Source: Alphaproteobacteria bacterium (GTDB taxonomy: Bacteria; Pseudomonadota; Alphaproteobacteria; Reyranellales; Reyranellaceae). From it: a DNA stretch of 42,723 nucleotides. Below, one piece after another: positions 25,620 to 33,267 of this stretch (position 1 is its first letter; the number at the start of each line of letters is the position of its first letter). The notes under the pieces are model-generated. The model was not told the DNA's origin and made no database searches. It saw only the letters and a program-made list of their open reading frames with translations. The stretch spans positions 1 through 42,723 of the forward strand of contig VGCH01000026.1 of NCBI GenBank assembly GCA_016870115.1. The letters are read 5' to 3'. The position numbers were made by a program, and so were the translations under genes.

Positions 25620-26074
25620 CCCAAGCCGTTCCCGAAGGTTTCCAGAAGCTCGAGGTGCCCGACGATTTCGTGGCGCTGGCGGGCCCGCTCTGGTTCAAGG
25701 TCGAGTCCGATGGGCTGCGCGTCGGCCTGCCGCTCGAACGCCGGCATGGCAACCCCCTGGGCTGGGCACATGGCGGGTTGCTGGTGACTGTCGCGGACAT
25801 GGTGATGGGCATGGGCTCGGGCTTCGCCACCGGCATCCGCTGGCCGCACCCCACCGTGTCGCTATCCAGCGAGTTCGTACGCGGCGCGCGACTGGGCCAG
25901 TGGCTTGAAGGCAAGGCGCGGATCTCGCGACGGACCGTCAATTTCTGCTTCGCCAACACCGATCTGGTGTGTGGGGGCGAGATCGTGCTGGTGGCCTCGG
26001 GTGTCTTTCGCGTGCCCGATCCGGAGAAGATTCCGGCAGCGTTCCGCGCGCAGGCGCTCGCCGGACGCGGCTGA
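25616..26074 (+). CDS. PaaI family thioesterase
   Basis: A 152-residue hotdog-fold protein of the PaaI/YdiI group. The characteristic stretch is RHGNPLGWAHGGLLVTVADM (43-62), in which N46, H52-G53-G54 and D61 are the family's binding and catalytic positions. PaaI-type enzymes hydrolyse aryl- or acyl-CoA thioesters, often rescuing CoA trapped in dead-end intermediates. It is the last gene of the acyl-CoA operon and overlaps the preceding thioesterase by four bases. It ends 3 bases before the convergent membrane glycosyltransferase-like gene; no terminator is visible between them. Confidence 0.88.
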   Translation: MTQAVPEGFQKLEVPDDFVALAGPLWFKVESDGLRVGLPLERRHGNPLGWAHGGLLVTVADMVMGMGSGFATGIRWPHPTVSLSSEFVRGARLGQWLEGKARISRRTVNFCFANTDLVCGGEIVLVASGVFRVPDPEKIPAAFRAQALAGRG

Positions 26075-26077
26075 GCT

Positions 26078-27667
26078 TCAGCGCTTGCGGCGGAAGATGC
26101 GGTAGCGGTCCAGATCCATCAGATGTTCGTAGCTCTCGAACGCCGCGACGAAGGCCGGACTCTGCTGGAAATACTCCAGATAGTCGAACTCGCGCCCCTG
26201 GCAGCGCGGGACGCCCGCGATCCGGTCGACCAACAGCAAGTCGGGCTTCTCGCGCGCGAAATCCTCGATGTAGGCCTCGAACACGAACTTCTCGTTGTCG
26301 CCCATCGTGTCCGGCGGATTGTAGAGCGCGGGGAAGTCGTCGCAGGCGGCGTAGGCGCCCTGCAACACCCAGGTGGACAGGAAGCGCGCGGTGTTGCGGC
26401 CCTCAAGGTAGTTCACCAGCGGCCAGATCGGGTAGATGCCGGGTGACAGAAAGAGCACGGTCCGGTTGGGGGCGTTGGCCTCCACGACGTGCATCAGCCG
26501 CGCCACGATGGATTCTTCGAACTGGCGTTGCTTGTAGAAAGGCGGCGTGTAGAGCGCGGCCTGGAAGTACAGCAGCCCGACGAGAGTCGCCGTGATTGCC
26601 GTCACGGGCAGCCGATGGGCGCGCCGGTCGATCGGCAGGTACCGGTCGACGGTCTGCGAGACGGTGAGCGTCGCGAGCAGAATGGTCACCGAGAGCGCGG
26701 GCAGTACGTGGTAGGGCCAGCCCTTGTTCTGCGCGATCGCCGACACCGCCGCGCCGACGCCGAACGCCACCAGCACCTGCGCCGCCCGGGTGCGGGTGAG
26801 CCAGACCGCCAGCGCGCCAAACACGCCCAGCGCGATCAAGGTAGGCGCAAGCACGTTGGAGAAGAGAACCTGGTACCATTTCTGGTCGCCGATCGGGCTA
26901 TAGGCTTCGACCGCCATGGGCATCACGAACGTGCCGTAGACGTCGAACACAGTGTACATCGCCACGAGGTGCGCCACGGCGCACGCACCCACGGCCCAGG
27001 GCAGCGGATCGGTGAAGGTGACCCGCCAGCCTCGCCGTGCCAGCAGGTAGAGCTCGACCGCGAGCGGGATGGCGAGGTAGTGCGGCTTGACTGCAAGGAA
27101 GGTGCCGGCGACCAAACCGGCGGCGATCGACACACCGACGCCCGGCCGCACATCTTCGGCCCGGGCCATCGACATGAGCAGATACGGCGCGGCGGCCACG
27201 AACATCAGGTGCTCGCGCTGACCGAAATGCTCGTTCGGCAGCACGACGAACAAAAACAGCAGGACGGGGGGGAACAGCGTTTCTGTCAGTGCATGGTCCG
27301 CCGATGGCACCAGAGCGACCAGCCGTCGGCAGGCGGCGAACGAGGCGGCGACGCCCGCCACCACGCAGGCATAGAACCAGAAGGGGGTCGAGCCTGGGAG
27401 CCACTTGGCCAGCATCACGGGCAGGACGTGGATCACGAAAGTGAGCGGCAGATTCTCATCGATAATGTCGACATAGAGCCGCTCGCCCGACATCCAGCGA
27501 CCCACCACGTCCAGCACGGCGCCGACATCGTGGTTGAGCGGCGGCACGAAATAGACGAGGCACCAGAGCGCCGGCAGCGCGAACAGCGGCACGGAGAGAA
27601 GCCGTTCCACGCGCCGCGACATGGCGGGGATCGCGGGCTGGCTGCCGGGGGAGGTCGGGTCGCTCAC
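26078..27667 (-). CDS. Polytopic membrane protein, GT-C glycosyltransferase-like
   Basis: A 529-residue integral membrane protein with about ten to twelve hydrophobic helices and a soluble C-terminal domain of roughly 140 residues. The first periplasmic loop has NHDVGAVLDVVGRWMSGERLYVDIIDENLP, in which the early acidic residues and the D-x-NLP pattern recall GT-C enzymes such as the ArnT/PMT (GT39) type that use polyprenyl-phosphate sugars. Assignment is therefore by topology and this loop, not by a firm motif. GTG at 27667 is the best start (alternative ATG at 27622). It is divergent from a GT2 glycosyltransferase and a small flippase-like gene, which fits a three-part sugar transfer system. 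Confidence 0.65.
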   Translation of the reverse strand: MSDPTSPGSQPAIPAMSRRVERLLSVPLFALPALWCLVYFVPPLNHDVGAVLDVVGRWMSGERLYVDIIDENLPLTFVIHVLPVMLAKWLPGSTPFWFYACVVAGVAASFAACRRLVALVPSADHALTETLFPPVLLFLFVVLPNEHFGQREHLMFVAAAPYLLMSMARAEDVRPGVGVSIAAGLVAGTFLAVKPHYLAIPLAVELYLLARRGWRVTFTDPLPWAVGACAVAHLVAMYTVFDVYGTFVMPMAVEAYSPIGDQKWYQVLFSNVLAPTLIALGVFGALAVWLTRTRAAQVLVAFGVGAAVSAIAQNKGWPYHVLPALSVTILLATLTVSQTVDRYLPIDRRAHRLPVTAITATLVGLLYFQAALYTPPFYKQRQFEESIVARLMHVVEANAPNRTVLFLSPGIYPIWPLVNYLEGRNTARFLSTWVLQGAYAACDDFPALYNPPDTMGDNEKFVFEAYIEDFAREKPDLLLVDRIAGVPRCQGREFDYLEYFQQSPAFVAAFESYEHLMDLDRYRIFRRKR

Positions 27668-27746
27668 GGGGCCGCGACGATAGCACGCTCCGCGGCCCGC
27701 GAGGGGCCGCTGAGCCGCCCTTGTCTCGCCTTGGCGGGCGCGTACA

Positions 27747-27764
27747 AAGGGATTGTGATCCCTT
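27747..27764. promoter_or_regulatory. Perfect inverted repeat between divergent glycosylation genes (candidate operator)
   Basis: AAGGGAT (27747-27753) and ATCCCTT (27758-27764) are perfect complements around TGTG. The repeat lies in the 143-base region between the GT-C-like gene (start 27667) and the GT2 gene (start 27811), 47 bases before the latter. It could be a regulator site controlling one or both directions, or a short hairpin in a leader RNA. Confidence 0.45.
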
Positions 27765-27810
27765 GGCACGACCCCATCCGCCGCACCCCGGCCGCTCCGG
27801 CGCCGCTCGA

Positions 27811-28845
27811 ATGACGGAACCCGGCCCCGCTTTGTCGATTGTCGTGCCCGTCTACAACGGGGCGGGCACGGTCGGCCGTCTGGTCGAGGCCCTCCGAGCC
27901 CTGGCGGTGCCGGGCGGGCTCGAGATCGTGTTGGTGGTCGATGGCAGCCCCGACGACAGCCTTGCAGTCTGCAAGCGGTTGGCCGCCGAGCCCGGCGCTC
28001 CGGTCACCGTGGTCAGTCTCAGCCGCAACTTTGGCGAACACAACGCGGTCATGGCGGGGCTGGCCCGCGCGCGCGGTGCCTATACCGTCACCATGGACGA
28101 CGATCTGCAGAACCCGCCGGGCGAGGTGCTGCGCCTGTTCGAACATGCCCGCGACGGGGACTACGACGCGGTCTACTCGTTCTACGAGGACAAGAAGCAC
28201 GAGAGCTGGCGCAATCTCGGCAGCCGCTTCACCAACTGGTGCGCCGATCGCCTCATCGACAAGCCGCCGGGCCTCTATCTGTCGAGCTTCCGCTGCCTGT
28301 CGGCGTTCGTGCGCGAGCGCGTGGTCGCGTCCTACGAGGGTCCCTATCCCTATGTCGACGGGCTGGTGTTCCAGGTGACGCAGAAAGTCGGCCGCCTGCA
28401 GGTGGCCCACCTCGAGCGCGCCGATGGCGAGTCCAACTACACGCTGCGCCGGCTGGTGCGGCTGTGGCTCTCCATGTTCCTGAATTTCTCGGTGATGCCG
28501 CTGCGGCTCGCGACGCTGGTCGGGCTCGGCATCGGCGCCCTGGGGGCGCTCGCCTCGATGATCGTGATCGGCGAGGCGATCCTCTCGGACCGACCGCCGC
28601 AAGGCTGGGCCTCGCTGATGGTCGCGGTGCTGCTCCTGGCCGGCGTGCAGCTCGTCCTGGTCGGGCTGATCGGCGAGTATCTCGGCCGGATGTTCCTCGC
28701 GGTGAATCGCAAGCCGCAGTATCTGGTGCGCGAGACCTTCGTGCGTGATGCAGCCGGCGCGCTTGCGGTCGACCGACCCGCGGTCGACACGGCGGAGGCT
28801 GGGCGGCCCTTCCGGCGCCCGGCGGAAAGGGCGGAGCGGACATGA
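27811..28845 (+). CDS. GT2 family polyprenyl-phosphate glycosyltransferase (ArnC/GtrB/DPM1-like)
   Basis: A 344-residue enzyme. The N-terminal GT-A domain begins LSIVVPVYNGAGTV and has LVVDGSPDDS (41-50) for nucleotide binding, then the DxD-type TMDDDLQNPP (94-103) and the acceptor region NFGEHNAVMAGL. Two C-terminal membrane helices (about residues 225-300) anchor it. This layout is that of enzymes that put a sugar from a nucleotide donor onto undecaprenyl or dolichyl phosphate on the cytoplasmic face. The sugar cannot be assigned. Its stop overlaps the start of a small EamA/ArnE-like membrane protein, the expected flippase for its product. Confidence 0.9.
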   Translation: MTEPGPALSIVVPVYNGAGTVGRLVEALRALAVPGGLEIVLVVDGSPDDSLAVCKRLAAEPGAPVTVVSLSRNFGEHNAVMAGLARARGAYTVTMDDDLQNPPGEVLRLFEHARDGDYDAVYSFYEDKKHESWRNLGSRFTNWCADRLIDKPPGLYLSSFRCLSAFVRERVVASYEGPYPYVDGLVFQVTQKVGRLQVAHLERADGESNYTLRRLVRLWLSMFLNFSVMPLRLATLVGLGIGALGALASMIVIGEAILSDRPPQGWASLMVAVLLLAGVQLVLVGLIGEYLGRMFLAVNRKPQYLVRETFVRDAAGALAVDRPAVDTAEAGRPFRRPAERAERT

Positions 28846-29174
28846 CCTGGTACTATGTGGCGCTGGGCGTCGGCATCCTGGCAGGGATCGTGGGCCAGTT
28901 GCTCCTGAAGCAGGGCTCGACCGCGCCCGACTATGTAAGCCAGCTCTTCCGGCCAAGCACCATCGTCGGCCTCGCGCTCTATGGCGGGGCGGCCTTTCTC
29001 TACATCGTGGCGCTGCGCAAGATCCCGGTATCGGTGGCCTTTCCCAGCGTATCGTTGTCCTACGCCCTGATCGCCGTCGCTGGACACTATCTGTTCGGCG
29101 AGCCGTTCGGGCTGAAGCAGTTCGCCGGCCTCGCCCTCATCATGGGCGGCGTCATCCTGATCCACCAGCACTGA
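28842..29174 (+). CDS. Small EamA/SMR-like membrane protein, ArnE/ArnF-type flippase candidate
   Basis: A 110-residue protein with four predicted membrane helices. IVGQLLLKQGS after helix 1 and PVSVAFPSVSLSYALIAVAGHYLFGEPF in the second half, given here for its Y-A-x-I/L...F-G-E core, are typical of small multidrug resistance and ArnE/F-like proteins. ArnE and ArnF together flip aminoarabinose-phosphoundecaprenol across the inner membrane; here only one gene is present, so it may act as a homodimer. The ATGA overlap with the GT2 gene makes a shared pathway very likely. Confidence 0.82.
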   Translation: MTWYYVALGVGILAGIVGQLLLKQGSTAPDYVSQLFRPSTIVGLALYGGAAFLYIVALRKIPVSVAFPSVSLSYALIAVAGHYLFGEPFGLKQFAGLALIMGGVILIHQH

Positions 29175-29184
29175 GGCAAGCACC

Positions 29185-30048
29185 GTGCAGTACGAGCAGA
29201 TCAAGTATGAGGTCGCGAGCGGTATCCTCACGATCACCCTGAACCGCCCCGACAAGCTGAACGCCTTCACCGGCCGCATGCTGTCGGAGCTGTTGGACGC
29301 GCTGGACCGCGCCGACCGCGCCGACGATGTGCGCGCCGTTCTGTTCACTGGGGCGGGGCGCGGCTTCTGTGCCGGTGCCGATCTCTCGGGTGGTGCCAAT
29401 ACCTTCGACAGCAGCAATCGCGGCCCGGTCGATCCCGGCCTCGATGGCCATCGCGATGGCGGCGGATTGCTAACCCTGCGGCTCTACGAGAGCCTGAAGC
29501 CCACCATCTCGGCCTGCAACGGGCCCGCCGTGGGCGTGGGCGTCACCATGCAGCTCGCCATGGACGTTCGGCTCGCCTCGCAGGCGGCGCGCTACGGCTT
29601 CGTGTTTACGCGCCGCGCGATCGTGATGGAGGCCTGTTCGAGCTGGTTCCTCCCGCGCCTGGTCGGGCCGCAGCAGGCGCTGGAGTGGGTGATGACTGGC
29701 CGCGTCTTCGACGCCGAGGAGGCGCTGCGCGGCCGACTGGTGCGCTCGATCCACAAGCCCGAGGAGCTTCTGCCGGCGGCCCACGCGCTCGCGCGCGAGA
29801 TCGCCGACAACACCGCGCCGGTCTCGGTGGCGCTCAATCGCCACATGATCTGGAAGATGCTGGGCGCCGATCACCCGATGGAGGCGCACAAGGTCGACTC
29901 CAAGGGCATCTACGCCCGCGGCAAGTCGGCCGATGTGAAGGAGGGCGTCGTTGCCTTCCTCGAAAAGCGCCCGGCGCGCTTCCCGATGAAGGTGAGCGAC
30001 GGCATGCCGTCCTACTTCCCGTGGTGGAAGGAACGCAGTTTCGGCTGA
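29185..30048 (+). CDS. Enoyl-CoA hydratase/isomerase family protein (crotonase fold)
   Basis: A 287-residue crotonase-superfamily protein. The CoA-binding and oxyanion-hole segments are GAGRGFCAGADLSGG (56-70) and NGPAVGVGV (112-120). The region RRAIVMEACSSWFLPRLVG (143-161) has E149; E167 (ALEWVMTG) corresponds to the second catalytic glutamate of rat enoyl-CoA hydratase. The position of the first one appears to be F141. It therefore may be a hydratase with altered acid-base chemistry, an isomerase or a thioester hydrolase. GTG at 29185 is the best start, 10 bases after the flippase-like gene. It ends 7 bases from a convergent crotonase. Confidence 0.88.
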   Translation: MQYEQIKYEVASGILTITLNRPDKLNAFTGRMLSELLDALDRADRADDVRAVLFTGAGRGFCAGADLSGGANTFDSSNRGPVDPGLDGHRDGGGLLTLRLYESLKPTISACNGPAVGVGVTMQLAMDVRLASQAARYGFVFTRRAIVMEACSSWFLPRLVGPQQALEWVMTGRVFDAEEALRGRLVRSIHKPEELLPAAHALAREIADNTAPVSVALNRHMIWKMLGADHPMEAHKVDSKGIYARGKSADVKEGVVAFLEKRPARFPMKVSDGMPSYFPWWKERSFG

Positions 30049-30055
30049 GCCTTGA

Positions 30056-30880
30056 TCAGCGGCCGGTGAAACGTGCTGGCCGCTTCTCGAGGAAATGGGC
30101 GACGCCTTCCTTGAAGTCTTCCGTGGCGAAGCTCAGCTCCATTTCGTGGTTGGCCGCCGCCGTCGCTTGCGTAAGCGACTGGAACTCCGCCTCCCACAGC
30201 TGCCGCTTGATCGTGGTCACCGAGCGCGGCGAGACGGTCTGGGCCAGCTGCCGGGCGTAGGTTTGCGCCTCGGCGAGCAGGCTGGCGTCGGCGCAGACGC
30301 GGTTCACCATGCCCATCGACAGGGCCTCGGCGGCGCCGAACTTGCGCGCCGAACAGAGCAGGTCGAGCGCGTTCGGCAATCCAACCAGCCGGGGCAGCAG
30401 CCAGCTCACACCGTGCTCGGCGATCAGACCGCGCTGGGCGAAGGCGGTGGTGAACACCGCGCCCTGGGCGGCGAAGCGAAGGTCGGCATAGAGCGCGATC
30501 ACCAGCCCCAGACCCGCGCAGGGGCCGTTGATCGCCGCCACGATGAACTTCGGGATGGACGGGAAGTAGCCGTAGGTCATGCGGAACTCGGCCGAGTTGC
30601 TGCCACCGGTCGGGATCGCCCGTGCCTTGGTCGAGCGATCCTGCGCGGCGCCGGCCGCGCCGATCGCCTGCAAGCCCTGCATGTCGGCGCCAGCGCAGAA
30701 GCCCCGTCCCTCGCCGGTTAGCACGATCGCGCGCACCGCGCTGTCCTCGCCGGCATTCAGCATCGCGTCCTTGAGCTCGCGATGCATCTGGGCGGTCCAG
30801 GCGTTCAGCCGCTCCGGCCGGTTCAGCTTGATCGTGCGGACGCCGTCCTGCGTGTCGACCAGTATCGTTTCGTAAGCCAT
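30056..30880 (-). CDS. Enoyl-CoA hydratase-related protein (crotonase fold)
   Basis: A 274-residue crotonase-fold protein, similar to but not identical with the neighbour on the other strand. The oxyanion-hole segments are GEGRGFCAGADMQG (56-69) and NGPCAGLGLVIA (118-129). QRGLIAEHGVSWLLPRLVG (149-167) has E155, while the position of the second classical glutamate is D173 (ALDLLCSA). The C-terminal HFLEKRPARFTG is typical of the family. GGAGG eight bases before the ATG at 30880 fixes the start. The exact acyl-CoA substrate and reaction are unknown. Confidence 0.89.
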   Translation of the reverse strand: MAYETILVDTQDGVRTIKLNRPERLNAWTAQMHRELKDAMLNAGEDSAVRAIVLTGEGRGFCAGADMQGLQAIGAAGAAQDRSTKARAIPTGGSNSAEFRMTYGYFPSIPKFIVAAINGPCAGLGLVIALYADLRFAAQGAVFTTAFAQRGLIAEHGVSWLLPRLVGLPNALDLLCSARKFGAAEALSMGMVNRVCADASLLAEAQTYARQLAQTVSPRSVTTIKRQLWEAEFQSLTQATAAANHEMELSFATEDFKEGVAHFLEKRPARFTGR

Positions 30881-30989
30881 CGGTATCCTCCGTATCCGGA
30901 TCGCATCATGCTTATCCACGGGCATCGTTACAAATAGCACCCGGCGAGGTCTTGGGATGTCGCGCAATGCGGTTACACTCGTTCCGCGT

Positions 30990-31048
30990 GTCAGGCCTGA
31001 CCTTCGGACAAGGGAGGGCTTGACCGGCGCCTTGCAATTCCGTCGTAT
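30990..31048 (+). promoter_or_regulatory. Palindrome and weak promoter candidate upstream of MaoC gene
   Basis: GTCAGGCCTGAC (30990-31001) is a perfect 12-bp palindrome. About 18 bases downstream is TTGACC (31020-31025), a 5-of-6 match to the -35 consensus, but the hexamer 17 bases later (TCGTAT, 31043-31048) is a poor -10. Both lie in the 213-base gap between a minus-strand crotonase and the plus-strand MaoC gene. The assignment is tentative. Confidence 0.3.
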
Positions 31049-31093
31049 GCCGCCGGCCTGCGGGCCGGAGGAAACGCCAAGAGGGACAAGACG

Positions 31094-31564
31094 ATGGCCA
31101 AGCGCGAGTTCGCCCACCCGAGCGAGATGTTCAAGGTGGTGGGCCAGGAGATCGGCGTGAGCGACTGGGTCGAGGTGACCCAGAGTCGAATCGACCAGTT
31201 CGCGGAGGCCACCGGCGACCACCAGTGGATCCATGTCGATGTCGAGCGGGCCAAACGCGACATGCCGGAGGGCAAGACCATCGCCCATGGCTTTCTCACC
31301 CTGTCGCTGATCCCCATGCTCAATCACCAGATCTCGCACATCAACAACGTGCGCAACGGCATCAACTACGGCTGCAACAAGGTGCGGTTCACCAGCCCCG
31401 TGCGGGCCGGCTCGCGGGTGCGCGCCCGCGCCAAGCTGATGGCCGCCGAGAAGATGGATGGCGGTGGCGTGCGCCTCACCAACCAGATCACCATCGAGAT
31501 CGAGGGCCAGGAGCGCCCGGCCTGCGTTGCCGAGACGATGTCGATCGTCTACGCGGCGAACTGA
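31094..31564 (+). CDS. MaoC family dehydratase
   Basis: A 156-residue single-hotdog hydratase. FAEATGDHQWIHVDVERAKR (36-55) contains the catalytic D42 and H47 pattern (GDxxxIHxD), and the following TIAHGFLTLSLIP is equally typical of Rv0130/NodN-like MaoC proteins. It should hydrate a 2-enoyl-CoA to a 3-hydroxyacyl-CoA. AAGAGGGAC provides the ribosome site for the ATG at 31094. It shares a divergent control region with the crotonase at 30056-30880, so both may respond to the same acyl-CoA signal. The ChaC-like gene follows 20 bases downstream. Confidence 0.9.
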   Translation: MAKREFAHPSEMFKVVGQEIGVSDWVEVTQSRIDQFAEATGDHQWIHVDVERAKRDMPEGKTIAHGFLTLSLIPMLNHQISHINNVRNGINYGCNKVRFTSPVRAGSRVRARAKLMAAEKMDGGGVRLTNQITIEIEGQERPACVAETMSIVYAAN

Positions 31565-31584
31565 ACCGGGACGGAGCCGCCATC

Positions 31585-32289
31585 GTGATCAAGCGCGAGG
31601 AACTGACGCCGGAGCGGATCGACCAGATCGTGGCCGATGCCCGCGCGCTCGGCTACGACTTCTTCCTGAGCCGCGAGCAACGGGCCGAGAGTCTGGCCGG
31701 GGCGCTGGCGCGCTACAAGCAGGGCGAGGAGGCCTGGATCTTCGGCTATGGCTCGCTGATGTGGAACCCCGCCATCGAGTACGCGGAGCGAGCCACCGGT
31801 CGAGTCGACGGCTTCCGTCGTTCCTTCTGCTTCTACACGCCGCTCGGTCGCGGCACGCCCGAGCTGCCCGGCCTGATGCTGGCGCTGGAGCGCGGCGGCG
31901 ACTGCGAGGGCGTGGCATTCCGTCTCGCGCCGCACCAGGTGCGCTCCGAACTCGCCATCCTGTGGAACCGCGAGATGCTCTCGGGCGTCTATGTGCCCGT
32001 CTGGGTGCCGGTGAAGTTGCGCGATGGCCGCACGGTCGAGGCGGTCACGTTCGCAGTCGATACCGCGCATTGCCAGTATTGCGGCGGTCTGCCGCTCGAC
32101 ACGGCCGCGCATCATATCGCCTTTGCCGAGGGCCGCCGCGGCGCCTGCCGCGACTATCTCGCGAGCACCGCCAAGCATGCCCGGGAGATCGGCGTTCACG
32201 ATCCCTATATCGAGGAGCTGGTGGCGCGGGTGACGGCGTTGCGCGGCGAGCCGCTTGTCGCTGCGGTGAACGTCGCAGCCGGCGCATAG
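31585..32289 (+). CDS. chaC: ChaC-like gamma-glutamylcyclotransferase
   Basis: A 234-residue cytoplasmic enzyme of the ChaC group, which cleaves glutathione to 5-oxoproline and cysteinylglycine. The substrate-binding signature is FGYGSLMWNP (53-62). The central block LPGLMLALERGGDCEGVAFR, with its acidic catalytic-region residues, and the later YLASTAKHAREIGVHDPYI match the family. A roughly 45-residue helical N-terminal part precedes the core, as in proteobacterial homologues. The start is GTG at 31585 with GGAG eight bases upstream; no suitable ATG exists. It is 20 bases downstream of the MaoC gene, but a metabolic link is not obvious. Confidence 0.88.
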   Translation: MIKREELTPERIDQIVADARALGYDFFLSREQRAESLAGALARYKQGEEAWIFGYGSLMWNPAIEYAERATGRVDGFRRSFCFYTPLGRGTPELPGLMLALERGGDCEGVAFRLAPHQVRSELAILWNREMLSGVYVPVWVPVKLRDGRTVEAVTFAVDTAHCQYCGGLPLDTAAHHIAFAEGRRGACRDYLASTAKHAREIGVHDPYIEELVARVTALRGEPLVAAVNVAAGA

Positions 32290-32343
32290 GAGCCCCGCGT
32301 CGGCGGGTCGCACGGCTGGCGCGACCTGGGCTAAGGTCGGTCA

Positions 32344-33264
32344 GTGAACTCCCTTCTGGAGCGCTGGCTGGCGCTCACTCCCAATCTCCGCGGCATTCTC
32401 TGGGTCGCCCTGTCGGGCGTCCTGTTCGCGCTCCTGAACGTCTGCACGCTCTACCCCGCGCAGCACCTCAATTCCTGGGTGATGGCGTTCGATCGCTACG
32501 CGTTCGGCGCGTTGTTCCTGCTGCCGATCCTGTGGCGCCAGGGCCTGACCGCGTCGCTCTCGACTGAGCGACTCGGCCTGCATGTCGTGCGCGGCGCGCT
32601 CCATACCTCGGGCATGCTGTTGTGGTTCGTCGGTCTGCCGCTCGCGACCCTCGCCGACATCACGGCGCTCGGCTTCACCGGGCCCATCTTCATCACCATC
32701 GGGGCGGCGCTGTTTCTCGGCGAGAACGTGCGGTTTCGTCGCTGGGTCGCGGTACTCGTGGGGTTCGCGGGCGCGATGATCATCGTGCGGCCCGGTTTCG
32801 GCGAGATCGGCCTGGGCGCGCTCTGTATCCTCGCCTCGACGCCGCTCTTTTCGGCCTCCAACCTGATCGCCAAGGCGCTGGCCCGCACCGATTCAGCGAA
32901 CAACATCGTGATTTGGCAGAACATCGTGATCGTGGTCTGCGCCTTTCCGTTTGCGCTCGCCCACTGGCAGGACCCGAGCTGGACCGATGTCGGTTGGTTC
33001 TTGGCAGCGGGCTTCTGCGGCACTACCGGTCACCTCGCCATGCAGCGCGGCTACCAGCTCGCCGACATCACGCTGCTGCAGCCGATCGGCTTCCTGTCGC
33101 TGATCTGGAACACAGTGTTCGGGCTCCTGCTGTTCTCGCAGCGTCCCGATATGTGGACCTTCATCGGCGCGGCGGTGATCTTCTCCAGCGCCACCTACAT
33201 TTCCCACCGCGAGGCGATCCGCCGCGCCGAGGTGAAGACCGGCGATACCCGCACCGGCGCCTGA
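32344..33264 (+). CDS. EamA/DMT family transporter
   Basis: A 306-residue inner-membrane protein with ten predicted helices in two EamA repeats (roughly 15-145 and 155-290). Family features are the repeat-1 end ALFLGENVRFRRWVAVLVGF, the following GAMIIVRPG, and the second-half equivalent QPIGFLSLIWNTVFGLLLF. Members export amino acids, metabolites or drugs, or import some solutes; the substrate here cannot be inferred. GTG at 32344 is the only good start, 54 bases after the chaC-like gene. It ends 3 bases before the convergent moaA gene. Confidence 0.9.
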   Translation: MNSLLERWLALTPNLRGILWVALSGVLFALLNVCTLYPAQHLNSWVMAFDRYAFGALFLLPILWRQGLTASLSTERLGLHVVRGALHTSGMLLWFVGLPLATLADITALGFTGPIFITIGAALFLGENVRFRRWVAVLVGFAGAMIIVRPGFGEIGLGALCILASTPLFSASNLIAKALARTDSANNIVIWQNIVIVVCAFPFALAHWQDPSWTDVGWFLAAGFCGTTGHLAMQRGYQLADITLLQPIGFLSLIWNTVFGLLLFSQRPDMWTFIGAAVIFSSATYISHREAIRRAEVKTGDTRTGA

Positions 33265-33267
33265 GGA

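Noticed and set aside
26489-27814. A 441-codon frame antisense to the GT-C-like gene, and similar long frames over other genes
   Set aside because: The translations are rich in H, R, Q, G and D without domains, and codon position bias supports the opposite strand.
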